The translations under genes and the position numbers were made by a program. Of a DNA stretch of 64,000 bases, positions 12,495 through 22,621 are shown piece by piece. The notes under the pieces were generated by a model. That model saw only the letters and a program-made list of their open reading frames with translations. It was not told where the DNA came from and did no database searches. Each line of letters starts with the position of its first letter. Position 1 is the first letter of the stretch. This stretch comes from Cryptomeria japonica (Eukaryota; Streptophyta; Pinopsida; Cupressales; Cupressaceae), in the NCBI RefSeq assembly GCF_030272615.1, contig NC_081410.1, forward strand, positions 572,643,241 through 572,707,240, written 5' to 3'.

Positions 12495-13606
12495 TCAGTT
12501 AGATGAAGAGTCTCCTGCCAATGGAATGTTACTATGTTCTGCTAGTGGAGGAGTATTCACATCAACATTCTGATCTGACTTTCTAATCCATTGTTTTGAG
12601 AATTCTTGTTTTACCTCTTCAACCTTTTCTTTACCTTTCAAACTAGGACCTTTGTTATTTTCCAGTGAGGTCTTTCTTCTACAAAATTTAGCAATGTGTC
12701 CAATCTTGTTACTGGCATAACAAGTGACATTGTTTTTCTGAATAGCTTTCCCATATCCTATGCCGGAATGTGTTCTGCATTGATTAGATAAATGTCCTAA
12801 TCTTCCACAAACATAACATCTTACATTCATTCGGTAATTTTCTGAATTATGACCAACTTTGTTGTATTTAAAACATTGATCAGTGGGTGTATTCGTGTTC
12901 TGATAATTTCTAGATCTACACTGATTTGCTCTATGACCATACTTGTTATAGTTAAAGCATTTGCCATTAAATTTGTAAGTAGTAGGTTGTCTTACCGGTT
13001 TGCTATGATCATGATTGTTTGTAGTACTAGAGCTTTCACTAACTTCAAAGCCAAGCCCATTTGTATCACCATTAGGTTTTTGATTCTTTATCATATCACC
13101 AAGTTCTTCTGAACTTTTCTTGAATTTTTCTTTGTGATGATTTGCAGTAGTTAGTTCACTTTCCAAGATTCCTTTCCATCTTATGAGTTCAGTTCTATCA
13201 TTTTGTGTGTTCATTAAATCTGTCTTCAACATATCATTTTCATGAATAATTCTTGTGTTCTCATTTCCAGCATCATTTAGTCTTCTGGCCAAGTCTTCTT
13301 CATTTTTCTTCCTATCTTCAATTTCTTTACAAAATCTCATAGTCATATCCTGCATCTCATTCTGTGTTGTACTGATCTCATGTCTTAGCTTGTTTATAAG
13401 ATCATTAAGAGTTTCCTTTTCATCATTCTCATTTTGCATTTTTCACAAAGTTCTCTTCTCTTATTTCTTGCAATGGTAAGATTTTCTTGAAGTGCTTGAA
13501 TGATATCCTAAGCAGCCTTTAGATCATCTTCAAGTTTGATATTCCTCACCTTTTCTACATCGTAGTCTGAAAGAGTTATTTTCAATTGTTCTCTCAAGTT
13601 TTCCAT
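12495..13606 (-). pseudogene. gag: Element 2 ORF1: gag-like, coiled coil + zinc knuckles
   Basis: The likely start is the ATG at 13606-13604 (MENLREQLKITLSDYD). A TAG near 13511 and a frameshift near 13450-13470 separate it from a clean 314-codon frame at 13439-12495. That frame has a long charged coiled coil, then at least four CCHC-type knuckles: CFNYNKYGHRANQC (second Cys lost), CFKYNKVGHSENY (degenerate), CYVCGRLGHLSNQC (intact) and CYASNKIGHIAKFC (second Cys lost). A Lys/Glu-rich tail ends in GDSSSN. The order is the same as in Elements 1, 3 and 4. Nucleocapsid-like RNA binding is inferred from the knuckles. Confidence 0.82.
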
Positions 13607-13662
13607 CTCTACTGGTGTCAAGATCTTCCTCAAGCTATTAGACTTCTGAAAATAGAGGACCA

Positions 13663-13677
13663 AGCTTTGATACCAAT
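13663..13677 (-). other. Primer binding site, Element 2
   Basis: In element sense ATTGGTATCAAAGCT follows the 5' LTR. It is the initiator-tRNA-Met complement with one G-to-A change (TCAGAGC to TCAAAGC). Confidence 0.85.
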
Positions 13678-14464
13678 TGTTAGGATTCCCAAAGATACTG
13701 AGAGGGGGGGGTGAATCAGTATCTAACCGGTTAATGAATTTACTTGAATTAAAACATGTAAAGCATGCCAATACAGTGTACCGATAAATCAAAAGTAATG
13801 CAATAAATATGAAAAACAATAACCACATGAAGAGCACACCATAACATAGTAGTTTAACAAGGAAACCCGATGTGGGAAAAACCTTGATGGGATTTGTTAC
13901 CCACAATATTTACTTACTGGTCAATAAGGGAATATTACTGCTACAATAGGGGACTACACATGCAGGAAGGCCAAGTCCCTAGAGCTCACTACTCAATTAT
14001 AGAAGGAAGTCACATTGACTTACAAAATGGATTATAATAATCCAATGTCTTGTACTACTTCAAAATAGCATCTGCTATGCCAGATCCAGTACCGATTTTA
14101 GCTCTGCTGCATACATAAACCCTTAACCTAAAATTTGCATATTAGGTCTGCATTATTTTGCCTATCACCTTATTACCAAATGTTCTATAATAATCTCATA
14201 CATATATGAGTCATATTACAACTCGCCATGTTGGCTTACAATGATTTTACAATTAATTACAAAATATATTATCAACAAAATTCTTGTCGGCCTGGGTGTC
14301 AGTATCCTTTCTTTCACTATCGGTGTTCTGTGTGCTGGTGTAGAGTTTGTCGTTGCCACTGCTGGTATAATTGTCTTGCCGGTATCATATGATTTCAAGG
14401 TTGCCATCAATGACAAAACCTTCAATCACCTACAATTTCTCATTGGAGTGTGCGTTTGCCAACA
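13678..14464 (-). repeat. Element 2 5' LTR
   Basis: Pairs with 7981-8766. The 787 bp are bounded by TGTTAGG (plus-strand left end) and GCCAACA (right end), followed by the TSD GTTAG. ORF-like stretches inside it also occur in the other LTR and are not genes. Confidence 0.92.
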
Positions 14465-14469
14465 GTTAG

Positions 14470-14697
14470 TAATGCAACCCTAGCCCATATTCGGGTTAGG
14501 GTTAGCATAGAAAAATAAAAGAAAGATTTGAATTTTAGTTTTTATTATAATTTTTAAACTTAGGGTTTATTTGTAAATTGAAATAATATATTTAGTTGGT
14601 ATAGTTGGGTTAATTTATAAAAAACAATAATATGTATGAATGGGTATAAATTTAGATTTGTTTATCCAATTGTTGATATATATATATTTTATATATG

Positions 14698-14738
<41 letters not shown>

Positions 14739-14848
14739 AGGTTAAGATGAAAACCTATTTAAATTTTATTTTATTAATTAGAGTTTATGTTGTTAAAAAA
14801 AATAAAAATTTTGTTGTTTTGTTTTTGCCCAAAAGTTTGGGCACGACA
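14470..14848. other. Right end of the solo-LTR-like insertion
   Basis: Contains the third AACCCTA/TTAGGGTT palindrome (about 14474-14504), a long (TA)n tract (about 14683-14737) and the insertion terminus GGGCACGACA. No gene is seen. Confidence 0.55.
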
Positions 14849-14853
14849 GTGAG

Positions 14854-17691
14854 GTTTGCTTCTACAGTGCTAGGTTATAGGGTCTATCAATCAAGCCACA
14901 TGAACAATGTGCGAAGTGGTGCTATCGATACATCCTATCAAATCATCAAGGAGGATGCAACTTATGATATTTGTGAGATTATCAAAAGTCAATTTCTAGT
15001 GAACATGGAGAAAATTAAGAAGGACCAGAAGCAATCATTAAAGTATGATTCATCATTGGTATGTATCTTCTTCTATGTACAAAATGTCTTCCATGGTAAG
15101 GGCATTATAGTTGTGTCTGAAGATAAACTTGTCACAGTTTAGATAGGTGAAATAGTTAGAGACTTAGGTGATAAGTTTGAAGAGTCAATGTGGGGTTATT
15201 TCAAATAATTCCAAACCAAAATACACAAAATAGAGAGAATCCCAACTAGTATAGTTCAAAAGTACAAGGACAACATTTGTCTTCTTGTTTACACTGATTG
15301 TTGCATTATTCAAGTGGTTCAACCTAGAACCTTTTGGGTACTTGCTATGGGTTATGAGGTCAAGGTAGACATTACTAAATTATATGAAAACATGTTACTA
15401 TCTAAACCAGTAGACAAAAAAGAAAAGATATTTGGAACTTGTGAGGAGGCAAGCTCCAAAATAAAAAGGGTACTCAAGAAGCCTATCATACAAAAGAGAG
15501 TAAGGAAATTGATTGACACATTAGACAAGAAGTATGGAGGTGAAGCATCTGGTGCCATTGCTTCCACTAGTACAAGTGAACAAAGAGAAGAAAAGAAGAA
15601 AATGTCCAAGGCAAAACCCAAGGGTCCTGTATCCAGCAAGCCAACATCATACACATAAGAAAAGGACTCAGATACTCCTACATCTTTCCTAGGTAAAGGT
15701 AGACTAGTAGGAGTGACATATGCAAGAAAGAAAAAGAATGAAGGGACAGTTGATACAAAGGTTAAAAAGAAGCCCAAGAAGGATGAAAAGGAGGGTGATA
15801 ACACTGACACCCAATCTAATGTTGAAATAAGAGAAGTTAGAAGAAGTGGTAGAAATGTAGCTCCAACTATTGATGATTTGGTCCATGGGATCAAAGAGTA
15901 TGGGGGCCTAGCTGGTGTTGGGAGGAAATATCCCCTCTACAACAAGGAAGACAAAAGAAAAATTGAAGATTCACTTATCTAGAACTTGCATAAGCTCTGC
16001 AGAACTCCAAGTGACCTTTATGGGATTATTCCTTCAAACTTGCAACACCTAATTGAAGAGAGACGGAAAACAACTTTAGCTATTGAGAAAGAGGACATGA
16101 TAAAAGCACTCATGGAAGTGCAACATGATCTTAATTATAATCAAGCATCTATATAGGAAGAAGCATGTATTCAACACTTTAAAATAAGGAATAGAACAGG
16201 GAGAGTGGTTGTAGGAGAAATTGAAGTTGTACATGAAGAGGGTGTTTCATTGTGGAAAACAATCTTGAGCCAACAAAAGGAAGTTGAAGAAGAAATAGAA
16301 AAGGGAACAAAACAGGACCAAGGTGCAGCAGCCCTTGACAAAGGGAAAGGTAAAGACAAAGAATCTACTAAAGGTTTTGATGCTTTTATAGTTGATGATA
16401 TCATAGGTAATTCTGTGTCAGATATTCCTAATCTAACAAAGAATGTTGAGCAACTGGTCAAACACAAATCAACTGTTGAAACTATTGATATTGATGATAC
16501 ACTGGTAAAGGGAGTTGATAAAACTAAGCATCCTAGAGATAATGAAGTCGAAGTTGAAGACATACTTTATGAAGAAAAACCTCAAAGAATTTTAGTAACA
16601 ATAAATCTTCTCGCAATAAATCCTATTGACAATGAACCTCTTTTGTTAGAAAAAGGTGCAGAGGAAGAAAATTCAAAAGTGATAGATTCATCAATGCTAT
16701 ATGTTAATGATGTAGAAAAGAAGGAAAAGGGAGAGAAGAAAGAAGGGAATAAGGAAGATGAGAAGAGGGAAGAAGAGAATAAGGAAGCAGAAAAGAAGGA
16801 AGATGAGAATAAGGATGAGAAGAAGAAGGAAAAGAAGAAGGAAGTAGAGAAGAAAGAAGAAGAGAAGGAGGAGACGGAGATGGGAACTCTCTCAACCAAA
16901 AGAAAGATATTGTAGAAGGAAAAAATAAAGGAGATGATGAAAGTGAAACAAAAGAAGAAGAAGAATCAGTCATCAACATCAAAAAGCTCACCCCCAAAGA
17001 AATGATGAAGATGTTAGAAAAACTAAAAATTAAGGCAGAGAAAGCCAAATTGAAGGCTAAAAGGAAGAAGGGTAGGATTCTTACTACTGCAAAGGTAATC
17101 CTATCTTATCACATTCCCGACACTGTTGTTTATGAGGACACACCCATTATTGATCAACTGGGTAGTCTTGTCAAAGCAATCAGTTCAGAGGCCACCAATC
17201 TAGAAAAGGTTGTAGCCAAGCAATATGCAAATAGGAGAGGAGAGAAATTAATGAAACAAATTGCAATTGACAAAGTTGCACTCTCAATAGCACAAAGGAA
17301 GTTAAAATTGTCTTAAAGGAAATTAGCCAATTATTTGTGAAAGTGTCAAATTTCATCAATTTTACCAAAGACCTTGAAGTTTAAACAAATACAAACTCAA
17401 ACTGAAATTCAAGATTTAATTGGTACCTTTGATCCTCTATCAAGCTCAACAGCTCTCTTTAGTTGCAAAGTTCAAAAGCTATCTAATGAGATTAAACAAC
17501 TAAAAGAGGAGCAGGAAAAATGAGCTCTTAACCTATTAGAGCTTCAAAGCTACCTTGCACCCCTCATTGATCTGATGCAAGGAAATCTAAGAGAAGTAGA
17601 TACCCTCATAAATTCACCTGATTGTAAATCAATAGATGACATGGAGTATTTTGTCACAAACTTGCATGGACAAATCCACACTATGCAATAG
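14854..17691 (+). pseudogene. Element 1 ORF2, C-terminal part
   Basis: This continues the ORF2 begun at 3773 in the same frame once the 4312-14848 insertion and one GTGAG are removed (KV then RFASTVLGYR, matching VKFISMILGYK in Element 2). In-frame stops at about 15140, 15206, 15656, 15980, 16155 and 16913 break it, and a frame change follows near 16920. Blocks shared with Elements 2 and 3 include ICEIIKSQFLVNMEKIKKDQ, FWVLAMGYEV and a C-terminal coiled coil. A distinctive stretch of about 55 residues at about 16711-16880 is nearly all Lys, Glu, Asp and Asn. The last frame ends at the TAG at 17689-17691. The function is unknown. Confidence 0.72.
16705..16895 (+). repeat. Polypurine Lys/Glu-coding low-complexity tract in ORF2
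   Basis: About 190 bp are almost purely A and G on the plus strand, made of GAAGAAGGA, GATGAGAATAAGG and related words, and encode the acidic/basic run in Element 1 ORF2. The other copies of ORF2 have a shorter Lys-rich region or none, so this expanded in this copy or its lineage. Confidence 0.75.
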
Positions 17692-17927
17692 GTGTAGTTT
17701 ATATGGGAATCTTGGTTGGAGGTTGCCAAGGTGAATTTTAAAGATTTTTTATTTACTTTTATTCTTTTCCATTCTTTTCCATTGATGTAGAAAGTGGGAG
17801 TTTGTATATATACATGAGGTAGATGAAATAGGGGATCAGAACTGGCACATACATGACTAGTTTTTGTAGTTTAGTCATTGAACTTTTTTTTGTAGTAGTG
17901 TTTGCCACCAATGCCAAAGGAGGAGTT
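17692..17927 (+). other. 3' spacer and polypurine tract, Element 1
   Basis: The purine tract AAAGGAGGAG at 17916-17925 precedes the 3' LTR, preceded by CACCAATGCC as in the other elements. A weaker copy of the upstream purine motif (TTGATGTAGAAAGTGGGAG) ends at about 17800. Confidence 0.75.
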
Positions 17928-19142
17928 TTTTGGCATTATGATGCATCTTGTGTGACTAGTGAAATGATTGTCATTTTTGGAAACATCATCTTCTAAGTCT
18001 CCATAGTCCATTGGTAAAGGAGTAAAGGGTAACTGATGAAGAACAAGAGTCCTTATTCCTATTGGCAGTGAGTAGACCGATATATAGGGGTTAATTGGCT
18101 AAGAAGTGAGTAGAACAGTAAACAGGGGTTAACTGGCTAAGCAGTGAGTAGACTAGTATACAATAGGTAACCGGCTAAGCAGTGAGTAGATCAGTATATA
18201 GGAGGTAAGCGATTAGTCAAAATTGGACCGATACATAGGCGATAACTGGCAACACAAGAGTCTTAATTGATAGACTTAGAAACATCCAGTTGAACTAATA
18301 GTCTTTCCTATTCAACCAGTGAGCTTTTTGGCATGAATGATTGTCTTGATAGATATTGTTGGAATGATTTTTGGAGATCAATTTGAGGCGAGATAACAAA
18401 TTTTTTGGATTTGATTTTTCGGAGGGAAGGTTTACGCCAGAACAAAAGGCTATTATATTCACATCTTTCATACTGATGAAAGTTGTTGTTAATGTGATAT
18501 ATATGTGTGTGAATAAAAAGGGTGTAGAGAATAGAGTGCAAAAGATAGAGGTATGAATCAGAGAAGCCTACATTGATCAACATAACAGAGCATGCAAAGC
18601 AGATCTACGAGATAGAGGTAGTGTCATCAGATAGATCAATCATCTTTGTTTCCTTCTAACAATTGTAGTGTTGCAAATCCCTTAACAGGGTGAACCTTAA
18701 CCAGTTCTTCATGTAAAATCTCTTAACCGAGTCACTTCAGATATGAAGTTGTAAAATCGTCTAGCAAGGTGAACTTTAATAGGTTCTAATGTATTTTTAA
18801 CCGGATACCAGTCACTCCTAACAGGGTGATATTGTCAGAAATTTCAAGTTGTAAGCTCCTAATAGGGAAAATCTTTTATCTGCACTAAAGAATTGTGGGT
18901 TCACCCTCCTTGTTTTTCTCCCTCTCACTGAGGGTTTCCATGTATACATCTTGTGTTATGTTTTGAACTTATTATACATGTATGTCTCTTTCTTTCATTA
19001 TTATTGCTTTAATATATTATGAGATCTTTGAATCATTGGTTTAGTTTTCAATGGACTGGTCTGTGGATATTTTGGAAAACTATTTAAAGTTTTTTTATTA
19101 ACTAATTAAACACCCCCTCTCACTCACCAGTTAATATTAACA
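17928..19142 (+). repeat. Element 1 3' LTR
   Basis: The 1,215 bp pair with 634-1851. The first bases read TTTTGGCATTATG, so the terminal TG has become TT. The four 38-bp units start at 18066, 18104, 18142 and 18180. The LTR ends TTAATATTAACA. Confidence 0.9.
18066..18217 (+). repeat. 38-bp tandem repeat x4 in the U3 of Element 1 3' LTR
   Basis: Same array as 772-923, with the same copy number and period. The four units were therefore already present when the element inserted, because both LTRs are copied from one template at insertion. Confidence 0.85.
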
Positions 19143-19290
19143 ATTTTGGTATTTGGTTTATGCATTTCGGTATTGATCTTTTAGGTTCCAATATTAAAGT
19201 TTTAATTGCTTAAGGTTTCAGTAATCTGGTGACAACTTTTTCACCTCCCCCCCTCTTAGTTGTCTTTTGGTTATTTGAACTATCTAAAAT
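19143..19290 (+). repeat. Old copia-type LTR fragment, right part
   Basis: This continues the LTR of 1-633. GGTATTTGGTTTATGCATTT follows on from the left part, and a C-run with CTCTTAGTTGTC (19242-19263) marks the typical LTR 3' region. The exact end was not found. Confidence 0.5.
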
Positions 19291-20468
19291 CAAGTGTTTT
19301 TGGTTTGGAGGAAATGTCCTGATGGTCTATAAAGTGTTACAGTTTAGTTTATAGATGATGGTTTGATCGGGAAATGGTGTTATGATGTTTTGATCCTAGT
19401 GTTGTTAGTTGGTTTGGTTTTTGATTGAATATGGTGTCATACCCTACTTGTATCATATCCTTTTGGTATAGGTATTCTATGAAGGTTGATTTTTTTTTTT
19501 TTTGGGTCTCACTATGGCTTGTGTAGATCCACATTGTGAAATTTGCATTAGAGATTTATTTTTGGGTTGACTAGCTAACATGCTTTAATCCTTATCTAAA
19601 CATTTCATTTCATGTCAACTGTAGAAGATGTATTAGTGTGTGTGGTTCATTGGAATCATTAGAAAGGGATGTATTATGATATTTTTGGGTCCTCTTTATC
19701 TTGTGAAGTATACTGCAATAATTGTTATTGCTATGGGTGGCCAAATTTATGTAATATTGTTTACTTTATTTCTGGCTAGTCTAGTTAAACATTTTTATGA
19801 TTACTCTTGTATAGAAAGGAGTGTGGATATATGAGTGAAGGTATGAAAGAAATGTGAATTGATAAGTAGTAGATATTGGTAGTTTGCAAGAAAATTTGAT
19901 TTTTAGGTTGTGCAAAAGGCAACTGTGAAGAGCTCTAATAATGATATCTTTAGTCTGACTATATTCTAAGATATTATTTGAATTCAGTTGTGTTTGCCAT
20001 GATCTTGGTCACTTGACTCAATGTTTCAAGGAAGATTTCATGATCAAGAGATCTTGTTTCTTTCAACTCATCTATTCCTTTCTCTATCAAAAGATAGTGT
20101 CTTTTCACAACTTTCTATATCTTTCCCTGAGAAAGTGTGTTTCAGCTTTGCAAGTCATTTGTATCTTTCCCTAAGGTTGTGTGCCTTAGCTCTATATGTC
20201 CTCTTAGGAGAAATGAGTTCCAAATTCAATGTTGTAACAAATTATATTCATATTGTGAGTGTAATTCTCATGATGGTTTTTACTTACTTAGGTTTTCCAT
20301 ATAAATCTGCTAATCATGTGTCTATTGTGCTTAATGTTTTTCATGATTTATTATTGTTGGGATTATATGGTTGTGTTTTAAAGTTTGAAGATAATAAATT
20401 AAGTAGTTTTGAGGTTTGAACTGATTCATCTCCCCCGCCACAATCTCGGTTCTATGGTGTGTTCAACA
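19291..20468 (+). repeat. Probable LTR of an old copia element (approximate start)
   Basis: The sequence ends TGTGTTCAACA at 20468 and is followed by a degraded primer site (ATCAATATTAGAG) and then, at 20526, a copia-type gag. A C-run with CCGCCACAATC lies near the end, as in other LTRs here. The left boundary is not resolved, and the 132-codon open frame inside has no recognisable protein. Confidence 0.45.
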
Positions 20469-20525
20469 ATCAATATTAGAGAAAGGTTCCTCTTAAGAAG
20501 CTTAACCACTTGAGGAAGGTCCAGG

Positions 20526-20823
20526 ATGGCACAAGACTACATAGTCAAGGCTCCAAAGTTTGATGATACAAATCATGCTTATTGGAGAAAAAGGATGGAA
20601 TTTCATTTGGTAACTATGCCTACTAATATTTGGGAAAGCATTAAGAAGGGTTATGTTTACCCATAGAATGGTCCTTCTACTTTAGATGAAATCAAACCAT
20701 ATGAGAGAAATGCAATTTAGGCTACAATTGCAATTGTCACTTGCCTAAATGATGTTGTATTTAGCAGAGTCACAAATACCAATTTGACTAAACAAATTTG
20801 GGAGAAGATGAATAGTGTATTTG
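20526..20823 (+). pseudogene. gag: Old copia gag, N-terminal part (split by Element 3)
   Basis: The ATG at 20526 starts MAQDYIVKAPKFDDTNHAYW, then WRKRMEFHL and IWESIKKGY, the usual opening of plant Ty1/copia gag (a FDGTNYxxW-like block). Stops occur in the following frame (about 20664 and 20718). The coding sequence breaks at codon 100 where Element 3 begins. The last base joins 42279-42280 to form one codon, and the frame continues. Confidence 0.75.
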
Positions 20824-21741
20824 TGTTGGAAATTGACACTCAATTGGTTGGTTTCAATATGTTGTCATTGATGGAAACATGGAAACTTGTTTCGACTTTC
20901 ACATTTTGGTCTGGTTCATTACTGATAGACACTTCACTGACACCGACACTGAAACTGGTAGGTATCTTCACCGATTGGAAAGGAAATCTTTGGTTACTGA
21001 CAATGCAGGCTGACATGATTTATAAACAGGTTATCGATATTGGAGGCCGACATCATTTGGAGATCTGGCATTGGCAATTGATTTTTATATTGAGCCGACA
21101 TGTTTGTTCATATTGTAATTATCTTTGTAAGCCGACATAAGGCATGATAAATTGTAAGAGGTATATATGTTAGTTGGTTAGATCATTTTTGAAATATGTT
21201 GGAAGGAAATAATGAAGGAGATGCGAAATATATGAGAGATCATGTATGTGAGGCTATTTATGTAAAGCGGTATTCTAGGAATGGTTTAAGGTTTCAGACC
21301 AGAACAGACAAAGCTTAATAGAAACTGTATTCGGGCATAGAAGATGTTATCATTGCAGTTTAATCATTTCTCTGAATTGTAGTCTGGATTTGTATATAGT
21401 TAGTGAGACTCCTTTTGTGATGAGCACTTCACTGTAGGCTATAATCCTTCCTGCAAGTGCAAGCCCCTATATTTTGTAATATCTTTTCATATGGCTAGTG
21501 GATTGTTATTGGGGGTCACAAATTCTACTGTGTTTTTTCCTCTTTGAGGTTTTTCATGTATAATTATGTGTATTATGGTACTCATTTATGTGATTGGCTT
21601 ATTGGTTGCTTTACTTCTTTCAGTTCTATATGTAACGGTATATCGGTTGGTGTATGAATTTTTTAATAAGGTTAAAATCAATCATTTTGGTAGAACACTG
21701 ATTCACGCCTCCCCCCATCTTAGTGTTCTTGGATTCCAATG
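20824..21741 (+). repeat. Element 3 5' LTR
   Basis: The 918 bp begin TGTTGGAAATTGACACTC. The end is TTCTTGGATTCCAATG, where the 3' LTR has ...TTCCAACA, so the terminal CA has mutated to TG. It pairs with 34583-34652 plus 41433-42273. Confidence 0.85.
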
Positions 21742-21756
21742 GTTGGTATCAGAGCA
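21742..21756 (+). other. Primer binding site, Element 3
   Basis: GTTGGTATCAGAGCA is the initiator-tRNA-Met complement with a one-base change at its first position. Confidence 0.85.
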
Positions 21757-21809
21757 TTGTGCCTTAGAGGAAGTTTAATAGCTTGACGAAGGTCCTTAAT
21801 CTAGAATCC

Positions 21810-22621
21810 ATGGATATGAGTTTGGAAAAGAAAATTGAGGTGGCACTTGAAGGTTATGATGCTGAAAGGATGAAGAACTTGAAGCTACAAGATGAATTGA
21901 ATTCTGCTCAGGACTTCATTCTTTTCCTACAGTCATCTTTTTAGGCTAGGAGGAAGGAACTTTTACAAAATAAGGATGATGAAGAGAAAGATGCACTTAA
22001 GGAACTATGTCAGAAGCTGAGTCAGGAGAATATGGTCATAAGGAATGAAATGAAAGATATAACTATGAGAATGTCTAAGGAGATTGAGGATCGAAAGAAA
22101 AAGGAAGAAAATCTTGTTGTATCTTTGAAGAACAAATTTGAGGAATGTGGTAGGTTGGTTCATGAGAATGACATGTTGAGAACTGACTTAGTACAATCCT
22201 AGAGTAATAAACAAGAGATTGAGAGACAAATGATAATTCTGAGAGATGATCTGACTATTACAAGTGAGTATAAAGACAAATTAAAGATTAGTTCAACACA
22301 ACTTGATGACTTATTGAAGAGACAAAGGTAGAATGGAGATTCAAGTGGACTTGGATTTGAACAAGGTTAGAGTTCCAGTACTGCTAATGAACATCATAGT
22401 TGGAAGGAACTGGTAAGGTAGTTTAATGCTTATAAATTTAATGGTAGATTATTGTTTTGTAATAAATTTGGTCACATGGCTAGGCAATGAAGAAATAGAG
22501 CAAATCAGAATAATAATTTTTCTCCCGGTCAATTTTTTAAATGTATTAAGAATGGTCATAAGATAGAAGATTGCAGAATGAATGTAAAATGTTATGCATG
22601 TGGAAAATTTGGACATATTTC
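21810..22621 (+). pseudogene. gag: Element 3 ORF1 (gag-like), N-terminal part
   Basis: The ATG at 21810 opens MDMSLEKKIEVALEGYDAER and a long coiled coil. In-frame TAG or TGA codons stand at several sites where a Gln, Arg or Trp is expected (for example after LQSSF and LVQS). The knuckle region starts with a degraded FCNKFGHMARQ and FKCIKNGHKIEDC, followed by CYACGKFGHIS. The gypsy-type element interrupts this last knuckle at 22621. The frame resumes at 30502. Confidence 0.8.

Larger units (their letters stand above)
7981..14464 (-). mobile_element. O2 Element 2: non-autonomous LTR retrotransposon (gag + ORF2)
   Basis: A structurally complete 6,484 bp element on the minus strand, with LTRs of 786 and 787 bp, an initiator-Met-type PBS and a PPT. 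The 5-bp target duplication GTTAG is perfect (7976-7980 and 14465-14469). It encodes gag (13606-12495) and ORF2 (12196 to about 9060) and no pol. Its ORFs are the best preserved of the four O2 elements, so it is the best reference copy. It sits within the solo-LTR-like insertion and is therefore younger than both that insertion and Element 1. Confidence 0.93.
4312..14848 (+). mobile_element. Solo-LTR-like insertion (~4.0 kb) inside Element 1 ORF2, itself split by Element 2
   Basis: The insertion is flanked by a perfect 5-bp duplication GTGAG (4307-4311 and 14849-14853), and removing it restores the ORF2 frame. Without Element 2 its length is about 4,048 bp. It begins TATGAGGCCC (perhaps TG mutated to TA) and ends CACGACA. 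No ORF, PBS, PPT or internal repeat pair was found, which fits a solo LTR left by LTR-LTR recombination, though a non-coding element of another class is possible. The strand is not determinable and + is nominal. It includes AT microsatellites, a GC-rich tandem array at 7456-7692 and palindromic AACCCTAACCC/GGGTTAGGGTT units on both sides of Element 2. Confidence 0.6.
634..19142 (+). mobile_element. O2 Element 1: non-autonomous LTR retrotransposon (gag + ORF2)
   Basis: This is a complete LTR element with LTRs of 1,218 and 1,215 bp. An initiator-tRNA-Met primer site follows the 5' LTR and a purine tract precedes the 3' LTR. The flanking 5-bp repeat is ATTTC (629-633) and ATTTT (19143-19147), one mismatch. 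The element spans 18.5 kb, but 10.5 kb is a later insertion at 4312-14848, so its own length is about 8.0 kb. It encodes a gag-like ORF1 and then ORF2. No protease, integrase, RT or RNase H motif is visible, so it must have depended on enzymes from another element. Both ORFs are broken by stops. The host LTR sequence reads on across the insertion site. Confidence 0.9.

Noticed and set aside
7853-14504. Telomere-like AACCCTAACCC and GGGTTAGGGTT motifs
   Set aside because: They form isolated palindromes with no tandem array, and they differ from the usual plant telomere repeat TTTAGGG, so they are not telomeric DNA.
16582-17048. Ser/Phe-rich minus-strand ORFs
   Set aside because: These are the antisense of the polypurine Lys/Glu tract in Element 1 ORF2.
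20021-20419. 132-codon ORF with hydrophobic segments
   Set aside because: It lies in an LTR-like stretch just before a primer site, no conserved family was recognised, and no second copy was seen.
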